Shown: positions 56,391 through 64,000 of the stretch, in pieces
Layout of the letters: each line of letters begins with the position of its first letter
Position numbering within the stretch: the first letter of the stretch is position 1
From: Gautieria morchelliformis
Taxonomy: Eukaryota; Basidiomycota; Agaricomycetes; Gomphales; Gomphaceae
DNA: 64,000 nt
Direction of reading: 5' to 3'
Assembly: GCA_015179125.1 (NCBI GenBank)
Contig: WHVA01000258.1
Coordinates: forward strand, 62,001-126,000
Translations under genes and position numbers: made by a program
The notes under the pieces: model-generated
The model's input: only the letters and a program-made list of their open reading frames with translations
Databases searched by the model: none
What the model was told of the DNA's origin: nothing

Positions 56391-59300
56391 TCACCCCCCC
56401 CTTAGCGTGCTGCGTCCTCGAAGCACGGGACACGAGGGATTGAAATGCCAGCGAGCGGATTTGGCGAGGGGCACCAGGGTGTGTCCTATAGAACTCACGG
56501 AGTTTGTCTGGAGCGGAAACATCTTGCTCCGGGACCCACGAATTCTCCTCGTATCCATACCCTTCCCATTTCACGAGGAATTGGAGTCGTCCTCGCACAA
56601 ACCGGCTGTCCAGGATCCATTCCACCACGTAGTGCTCTTCCCCATCTACAATTTCCGGTGGAGGTGGCGGACGAGCCTTCCGACCTGGAATTGGATCCTC
56701 AAGCATAGGGAGTAACTTCACCACGTTGAAGACGGGGTGGAGGTGGGACATGGACATCAGAAGTCGGAGTCGGTATGCATTCCGTCCAACCCTCCGCGTC
56801 ACTGTGAAGGGCCCAAGGTAGCGGTGGGCAAGCTTCTGCGAAGGGCGTGTGGTGTGGATGTCGCTTGCATCTAGATACACCTTGTCTCCAACTTGGTACT
56901 CCGGGGCGGGAACCCGGCGTTGGTTGTAGTACCTTGCCATGTCATCCTTGGCCTTCGCAAGGGCTGACTTGGCTTCCGAAAGGGTGGAGTCCATGCGGTC
57001 TCGGAACTCATTGACCGTCTCGAGTCGGGAGTCAGCCTGGTGTGGTTCGAAGCCCATCCGCGGGTGTCGTCCGGAGTCAAGCATGAAGGGAGTCTGTTGT
57101 GTGGCGGAATGGACATGGTTGTTGTATTGGAATTCCGCCAGTGGAAGTAACTCATCCCAATCGTCCTGCCTCTCATTGACAAAGAGGCGGAGATATTGCT
57201 CCAACTCCTGATTGACCCGTTCCGTCTGTCCATCACCCTGCGGATGGTACGCTGTGGTGGTAGCCAGCTTTATGCCGAGCAGGCGGTAGAGCTCCTGAGT
57301 CAATTCCACGACAAATTGCGGACCTCGGTCAGAAACAACTTGCTTCGGGAGCCCATGCAACTTCCAGACATGTGCAAGGAACAGGCGGGCCGCTCCGAGG
57401 GCTGTGATCGTCGTGTGCGTCGGAATGAAGTGGGACACCTTGCTTACCGAATCCACGACGTTCATGATCGCGTCGTAGCCATGAGACTCTGGGAGTTCAA
57501 CGATGAAGTCGACACTGATGGTGTCCCAGCGGGATTTGGGAATCGGGAGCGGAACAAGTTCTCCGACGGGCGGATGTCGTTGTGCTTTGGTTCGGAGACA
57601 AAGGTCACATGTCTTCACATACTGTCCAATGTAGCAGGACATCTGAGGCCACCAGTAATTCCGAGCCACTAACTCCAGCGTCTTCCACCTGCCAGCATGC
57701 CCAGTGACTCGCGTGTCGTGGTGCTGGGACACAATGTGGCGGCGGAGGTCTGCCCCACCTGGAACATAGACCTTGCCTCTGAAGTGGAGCAGTCCATCAC
57801 GTTCCGACCATTCTGCTGCCCGTACAGACCGTGAGTGCCCTTTCCGAAGTTCCTCCACTGCCTTCACCACCGACTCCTCCTTCTCTCCATTCCGGTACTG
57901 CCTCCGGATATCCCGGAGCACTTCCGCTTCCGCCCCAACTGCAGTCACTCCTTCTAGGGCACGGATTGCAAAGAGACTTGGGCGGAGCAGCGTCATATCC
58001 GCGTTGTCTCCACTTCCGCTTCCATGATCCGCACGGCGGGATAGAGCATCGGGCTTGCCCATGGTGCGGCAGGGCCGGTGGTGGAGCATGAAGTCGAACC
58101 GGGACAGGTGTAGGGACCACCGTGCTTGTCGTCGGTTCAACTTCTTAGACGTGCGGAAATACTCGAGGTTTTTGTGGTCTGTCCAGATCTCAAATGGGCA
58201 TAGAGCACCCTCGAGGAAGTGTCGCCACTCCTCCAGTGCTTGGATGATTGCCAGCATCTCCTTGTCATGGACCTCATAGTTCCGCTCGACCGGACTAAGG
58301 CTCTTAGAGAAGAAGGCAATCGGATGCCACCCCCCACCATCTTCCGATGACTGTTGTGACAAGACCGCTCCGGTAGCTGTGTCAGAAGAATCCGCTTCGA
58401 CTCGATAAGGGCGAGAGTCGTCGGGAAAGACCAGGACCGGGGCGGAAGTGATCAGCTCTTTGGGTTTGTCAAAGGAGGCCTGTTCCGGCTCTCCCCACCG
58501 CCATCCAACCTCCTTCTTGTTCCGCGGCACGGGCCAATCCGACACACCGGAAACTTTGACTGGGTCCATTTCCACCTTTCCTTCTGACACAATCACCCCA
58601 AGATACTCTATCCACGTTCGCTCAAATTCGCACTTTTCCGGCTTGAGACACAGGTTGTACTCCCAGAGCCGTTCCAGCACTCTCCGCACGACTTCCCGAT
58701 GTTCGGACATGGTTTTTGTGAAGATGAGGATGTCGTCGAGGTAGACGCAGACAACTCCTTCTGCTATCATGTCACGGAAAATGTCGTTCATCATCATCTG
58801 GAACGTGGCAGGACTGTTGGTGAGGCCAAAGAACATGACTTGTGGCTCAAAGAGTCCTCGGTTGGTGCGGAATGTGGCCTTCCACTTGTCTCCCTCCCGG
58901 ATCCGGACATTATTGAAGCCCCAGCGGACATCCAGCTTAGTGAAGTACCTTGCTCCGCGGAGTTGTGTGATCAGTTCGGAAATGAGTGGAATGGGTTACC
59001 GGTTCTTGATCGTGATTGCATTCAAGGCCCGGTAATCCTGCACAAGTCTGAGCGAGCCGTCCTTCTTCTTGATGAAAAACACCGGAGATGCCATGGGCGA
59101 CTTGGAGGGGCGGATCCTTCCTGTACGGAGGTTTTCTGCAAGGAATGCATCGAGCTCTACCTGCTCCTTGGGTGACAGCGGGTAGACTTTGCAGTTGGTG
59201 GGCTTTGACCCAGGCTCCAACTCGATGGCGTGGTCCCACAGCTTCCATGGAGGCAGGGCATCGAATGACTCCTTGGAAAAGACGTCCTCGAACTCCTGCA

Positions 59301-61566
59301 GGTACTCCGGAATTTCCGCCTCTACTCTATCATGCCTCTTGGAGGCTTCAGCAAGGCGTTGTGAAATGTTTCCGGTGGCGCGGATGTGTTCCGCTTCCGG
59401 CGGAAGGTTTACGTACAGCAAGCGCTCCCCTTCCGCCAGAATGTCTTCCGGGCCAAGTCAGATGACGCCGGAGTCGGAATTGGAATTGGAATCGGAAGTG
59501 GGATCCAGTTCAAATTCCGCTTCCGAGTCTTCTTCTGCAAGCAGTGGATGGGGGCCAGAACGACATGTCTGTATGAGCCGTTCGGTCTTCCGCTGCTCCT
59601 GGCACTCTTTCCACATTTCCGACCTGCACGTGACACTTGGCTGGACATCGACTCATCAGTACCTCCCGAGTCTGCCAATTGATCTCCGGGTTGTGCTCCT
59701 GAAGCCAGGTAAACCCGAGGATGATGTCCTGCTTCCCCAGGCTGGTGACTGCAAAGGAAGTGCGTTCTGAGTGTCCATCGTAGCGGAGAATTGCGTCTAC
59801 TATCTCCGTGATGGACCCTGCCTCATTGGGGCCACATTGAACACCGGGATTGCACGTTGCAACTTCCGCGTGGTCAGTCGGTTCCGTTCCACATAGTCCC
59901 GGTCCATAAACTGACCAGTGGCCCCGCAATCGACGAGGGCGGGTCCAGATTTGACTTCCGCCGTATCTGTTGTCTGGATCTCCACCTTAATGACTAGTGA
60001 CTTGGGGCCAGGGGTGGCAGCAACAACATAGCGCTTCGGGAGGTGTCTCTCCCAAGGGCGGATGCGGGATGGATGGGGTGTCGGATTTGGTTTTTGTGTG
60101 ACTTTATCCGGTGGGTCTGTACGAAGTGAGGGGAGTGGGGGCTTTTCATTCTCTACTTCAAGACAGGCAAACCGGTTATGTACAGGCAGCAGGGGCATAC
60201 ATCTCACCCGCTGCATGTCACAAAATCCGACGCATCTTCCGCTCCTGATGCACCATGTTCCGCATTTTTGGAAATTACTTCCGCAGTGGGCACTCCGCCT
60301 ATGTCCGTGAGTGCGAGGAACTCTGGAAGGAGCTCAAGTTTCTCCTCTGTAGTCATAAGCCGGATGTCAAAGGCTTGGGGGCACTCGTGGGCATAGTGGC
60401 CTGGTTGTCGGCATCGGAAGCAGGTGATGGTTCCGTTGCCTTTTCCGCGCATGCGGTCAACATCCATCGGGGCAGGGCCACTCTTCGAGGGAGGAGGGCT
60501 ATGGTTCCTAATAGGAGCAGGCAGAGCAAGCATCGGAAATACTTTCCGTGTGGGAACGAATGCGCTTCCGGGTTTTGGCACAGGTGGAGTAGGACGAGTG
60601 GAACTGCATGTCATGTTCCAGCTCGTCTCCACGAAGGCCTCATTTGCCTCCCTGTTCTGAGACCCCTTCTGCGCAGCTTGGTACCACCCTTCCGGGTCAT
60701 CAAAATCCGGAACTCCATCCCCAAGCAGTGCAACTTGGTTCTGGAGTGTCGGATCAAGTCCTCGTCGGAATTTGATGACGATCGTCTTGTCGTCGTCATA
60801 TTCCGCAAGGTCGATGAGCTCCTGGAAGCGATCGATGTAGTCATCGACCGGATCCTTGGCCTGGTACCAGCTGGTCCCCTCGAGCTTCGTAAGGGCTGTG
60901 AGCTGCTCGTTTTTCGGGCAGAACTGATCGGAAAATGTTTTCTCGAAGGCGTCCCAGTCCCGGAAGTAGTTCCCCTTGCCCTTTGCTTCATGTCGTATCA
61001 CCTTGTTTGCAAAACGGGCTGCGCGGTCCGATTTGAAAAAGGACAATGCCCAGTGAATCCCAGCCTGGTCGTTCGGAAAGAGGTCTCCGACAATTGCAAA
61101 GTAGACGCTGCATGTGTTGAAGAATGCGCGTCCCTTCTCCCGATCTCCGTCAAAGTCCGCCGGAGTTGCGGGTTTGACCTTTGCTAACTTTGCGGACTTT
61201 CTCTCTTCCGCTAGTTCCGCTTTTCCGAAATCCAGATCATCCAGCATTTCATTTCCACCACTTTGTGGAATATCTAACTTAGCCAAAATCGCTTGTAAGG
61301 CTGTATCCATCGCGTCGGTCTTCATCCGGTTCCGCGTCAATTCCTCCTCCATATTCCGAAGACGATCGTCCGGATCCATGTTGGAAGGAGAAATATGGGA
61401 CGGGATTTCCGAGGTTGGGAGCTCGACGTAAGAAGAGGGGCTGTCGTACGCCGTGTGTGCGGAAGAGGCTGCGATTTCCAAGTCGCTGTCTCCGATTCCG
61501 AACACACCTATGGCGAATGCAACACGCGGTACGACTGCCGGTCCTCTAGGGAAGAGACTTTTCTGC

Positions 61567-62055
61567 TGTAAGGGCAACCCTGGCTAGTTGTGGAGATCAC
61601 ACTACCACACAACTGACAAGGGGAAATCCAAAGTATGTATAATGAACAGAGTATACAAGAGAGGGGATTCTCACCTGACAAGGGGAAATCCAAAGAGAAA
61701 AGTCTAAGGACCCCCAATGTCAGCGAGCCCGTATTATACTACGCTGCGCAGCCAGGGACAACATTTGGCACCCGCCATCAACCCTGCATCTCCTTGACCA
61801 CCCTGACCCTTGATCGACCCTTGATGCCACCTATTACGCGAGTCGCTTGATTTCCGACACTGTTCCAAGAGTGGAAGTTGGAAATTGGAGTGGAACTGGC
61901 AAGGCGAACAGACCTGGTGGAAGTTCTCCCAGAAGCGGAATCATTTCCGAAAGCGGAGGCGGAGATGGAATCGGAACCGGAAGCGGAGTCGGAAATAGAG
62001 TCGGAACTGGGTGCGGTGTCGGAACTGGAAATGTAAAACAGGGCGTCCCCTGACA
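61567..62055 (-). repeat. 5' LTR of the 55901-62055 Gypsy
   Basis: 489 bases, nearly identical to the 3' LTR. The interior that follows lacks an obvious TGG-type tRNA primer site. Confidence 0.93.
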
Positions 62056-62106
62056 GGCAGGCTATGCAGTAGTCCTGTGGGCCGCTGCATGCCTATCTTG
62101 GTAGTC

Positions 62107-64000
62107 TGTAAATAACCTATGTATCTACATGTACAATAGTTATTACATAATCCCAGTGGGCCCCTTAGGGACCCAGTGTATAGTTTATGCATGGGAACCG
62201 GCCAGCGGTCCCCATTGCATCTTACTCTTACCTGTCACTACGTAGCATTCAGAATACCACTCATTGGTCAAGTTCTGCAGTGCCCTTGTGATACAAGGTC
62301 ATAAGATCGACATCCTTTACACCTTTTTGAACTATCCTGCAGTTGATCGCCACGCGACCAACTGATAGTGGATTCGAAGCAATCTTGAAAAAGATCGCTG
62401 CGTCGACGACTAAACATCGTTGAGACCCTCCAGTAGACCCTCTACTGTCGGCTGCAAGCATGATGATTCCACGCAGTCAAAGACGGACACGAGCGATGAG
62501 CTCGATGTCCACGCCCCAGGCGCAGCCCAGTGACACGACGGCTGACGCTAACCTGGACCAAGAGTCCAGGACGATAGAAGACGGAGAGATTGTAGATCTC
62601 ACCGCCCTCGTCCCCCCAGTAGAGGACGAGGAAAACCCCGACCACGTCTCGTCGAGCGTGGCCAAGGAAGAGATGATGCCGGGGAACGAGCCGGCGCCGC
62701 CCCCCCATTCCTCTCTGCCCAGAGACAAAGGAAAGGGCAGAGAAGTCTCGCCGTCGTCAGACGGTAGAGCAACAACGTCGAGGCGGGAACAAAGCCACGA
62801 CTCGAACCGACGCTCACGAAGTAGAGCGACGACAATCGTCCCTGAAGGTGGATGACAGCGAAAAGGACGAGCCCCAGACGATGGTCAGGGCTCGGAATAC
62901 TTGAGCTCCAGTCGCAAGAGCTCGAGGGCTCACACCATCGACCACGAGACGGCAGTGGCCCTGAACAAACAGGTGCAGGCTGCGCTGCACCGAAGCACGC
63001 TGACGCGCCACAAGCATGATCAGCTGGCATCGCAGCTTGACAATGCCACCACCACCCTAATAGCAATCGGCAAGGAACTCCACCAGGCAGAGGAGATCAG
63101 GATGCAAGACGCAGCCATGCTGGAGGACGTCCAGAAAGCCCTCCGCCCACGGGGGAACGCGACACAACTTGTCCGAGCTCGCGACAGTCCGCAGCCAACG
63201 AACGCAGTCACGACGCGGAAGACCCACGCCAAAAGGAGCGGGACAAGCAGCGAATGCCGCCGCCAGCCGTCCTGGTCGAACAGGACATAAGGTTCAGAAA
63301 TGAACCTCAAGAGCAACCGGCTGCCCCAACGGACAGCCGTAAGACGATCCAACAGATCGTTAGGGAACAGGTCACCTCAGAGCCTGACTTTGAAACGACG
63401 ACCGAGAGCTTAGAGCTCGAAGTCGCACACTGGCAGCGTAAAGAAGCCGCAGCCGCGCGCCGCCACATGCGGGCACTCGAGCTACTAGTGAAGAATGCTG
63501 AGGAAACAGTGGCCCACAGCCACACCACTCAGCTGCCCGACGAGCAGCTCACGCGAGCCGTACAGGACACACGGCAGGTGCACGCAGCCTACAACAGCAG
63601 GCTGCAGATCCACAAAGCGGGACTGACCGGGGACACCAGGCACAAAGCGCCCCCAGAACCGAGAGCACAAAATGCTCCCGATCCCAAGCCCGATCCGGGC
63701 CCGGGGCCCATCAGGGCATACAACAGCCTGCCCCGCACGGCGTCACAGCCGCGCGAGCGATCCATGGCCCCAACGGAAGGCCAGGGAATCCCTGACCAGG
63801 CCGACGTCGTACCAATGGAACCGTATGATGGGATCACACGGATGATCTGCGTGGCGTTAGCAGATGCCGCGGACACAGACCCGGAGAAGTCTGTGCTAGT
63901 GAAAGCCGGCGTGAAATTGGCTCACCCCGAGCCATATGCCGGGGGATCTGACCTCGAAGAGTTTGAAATCTTCGTGGCAGCCATCCTACGATGGCTGAAA
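62107..64000 (+). mobile_element. Start of another LTR retrotransposon, runs off the window
   Basis: A short probable 5' LTR (62107-62263, TGTAAATAACC to ACCACTCA, 157 bases) is followed by TTGGTCAAGTTCTGCAG, a possible primer site, and the hairpin CCTTGTGATACAAGG. A gag region begins at 62460 (MMIPRSQRRTRAM) and extends past the edge. The last 100 bases encode KLAHPEPYAGGSDLEEFEIF and VAAILRWLK, a typical Ty3/Gypsy capsid start. It is broken in several places. The LTR begins inside the old Gypsy's integrase, so this element was a further insertion there. Confidence 0.7.

Larger units (their letters stand above)
55901..62055 (-). mobile_element. Young chromodomain Ty3/Gypsy element
   Basis: 6155 bases with LTRs 55901-56390 (3') and 61567-62055 (5') and the target duplication GGCAG (55896-55900 and 62056-62060). 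The LTRs differ at about five positions by eye, about 1 percent, so the insertion is recent. Gag lies at 60204-61577 with a CCHC knuckle (CFRCRQPGHYAHEC). Protease (VDCGATGQFMD), reverse transcriptase (VYLDDILIFT), RNase H, integrase and a chromodomain (QFLVKWEGYGYEENSWVPE) follow. It is broken in about four places. Two solo LTRs of the same family lie at 2562 and 32046. Confidence 0.94.
50907..62106 (-). mobile_element. Old chromodomain-type Ty3/Gypsy fossil carrying later insertions
   Basis: Pieces of a single minus-strand element. A probable 3' LTR (50907-51938, outer ends TGTCA and TGACA, start near a G-rich tract) is followed by an accessory region (about 52.0-54.06 kb). The integrase C-terminus and chromo-like end lie at 54063-54760 (GYMLRIDLPM, GPYRVKEAHND, ILSHRWINSKDIEFQIRW), more integrase at 55515-55900 ([25 protein letters not shown]), and a last scrap at 62061-62106 (TTKIGMQRPTGLLHSLP). 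A palindrome unit (54759-55514) and a young Gypsy (55901-62055) separate the pieces. It is heavily broken and clearly older than both. Confidence 0.75.

Overview
The window looks like nuclear DNA of a filamentous basidiomycete, most likely an Agaricomycete. The host genes are compact and cut by many 50-67 base GT-AG introns. They include the fungal V-ATPase c' subunit, a Bor1-type transporter, a Cat2-type carnitine acetyltransferase, an Arc1-type tRNA-binding cofactor and the Dhr1/DHX37 helicase. The repeats are chromodomain Ty3/Gypsy elements, a Tad-type LINE, Copia remnants and small inverted-repeat elements. A Rhizoctonia-like fungus would fit, but the sequence does not prove the genus.

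Left part (1-29.4 kb) is mainly host genes: VMA11-like (6868-7695 +), a ZCCHC10-like zinc-knuckle gene (7869-8644 -) back to back with mitochondrial ribosomal protein uL6m (8681-9522 +), BOR1-like (9843-12158 -), CAT2-like (14800-17410 -), HSP20 (18383-19015 +), an Scm3/HJURP-like gene (19469-21461 +), ARC1-like (22123-23845 -), a decayed ICMT-like gene (24671-25513 -) and DHX37/ECM16 (25559-29380 -). Between them lie two copies of a small inverted-repeat transposon (1539-2280 and 12475-12864), a solo LTR (2562-3050) and stretches with no recognisable gene.

Right part (29.4-64 kb) is almost wholly mobile DNA, stacked by successive insertions. A second Scm3-like copy (29400-30390, continuing at 47617-48054) was split by a solo LTR with target duplication CCCTC. 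That LTR was then entered by a full-length Tad-type LINE (30479-46066, target duplication GGTTGGTTGAA) and by another solo LTR (46288-46825, AGGAG). The LINE in turn received a 936-base unclassified insert (30873-31808, CAAAACC), a solo LTR (32046-32553, AAAGC) and an 8.06 kb chromodomain Gypsy element with apparently identical LTRs (36726-44786, GATGC). Further right lie a Copia fossil (48196-about 50745), an old Gypsy (50907-about 62106) that holds a 756-base multi-palindrome (54759-55514) and a young Gypsy (55901-62055, GGCAG), and the start of another LTR element that runs off the window (62107-64000).

The most unusual items are the layered insertion record, a spliced antisense zinc-cluster/coiled-coil gene inside the young Gypsy, a TTCCG signature shared by two different Gypsy families, a palindrome nest that could fold into a three-way junction, and an LTR carrying nine perfect TGASTCA (Gcn4/AP-1 type) sites. 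The duplicated Scm3-like gene still carries a scrap of DHX37's first exon.
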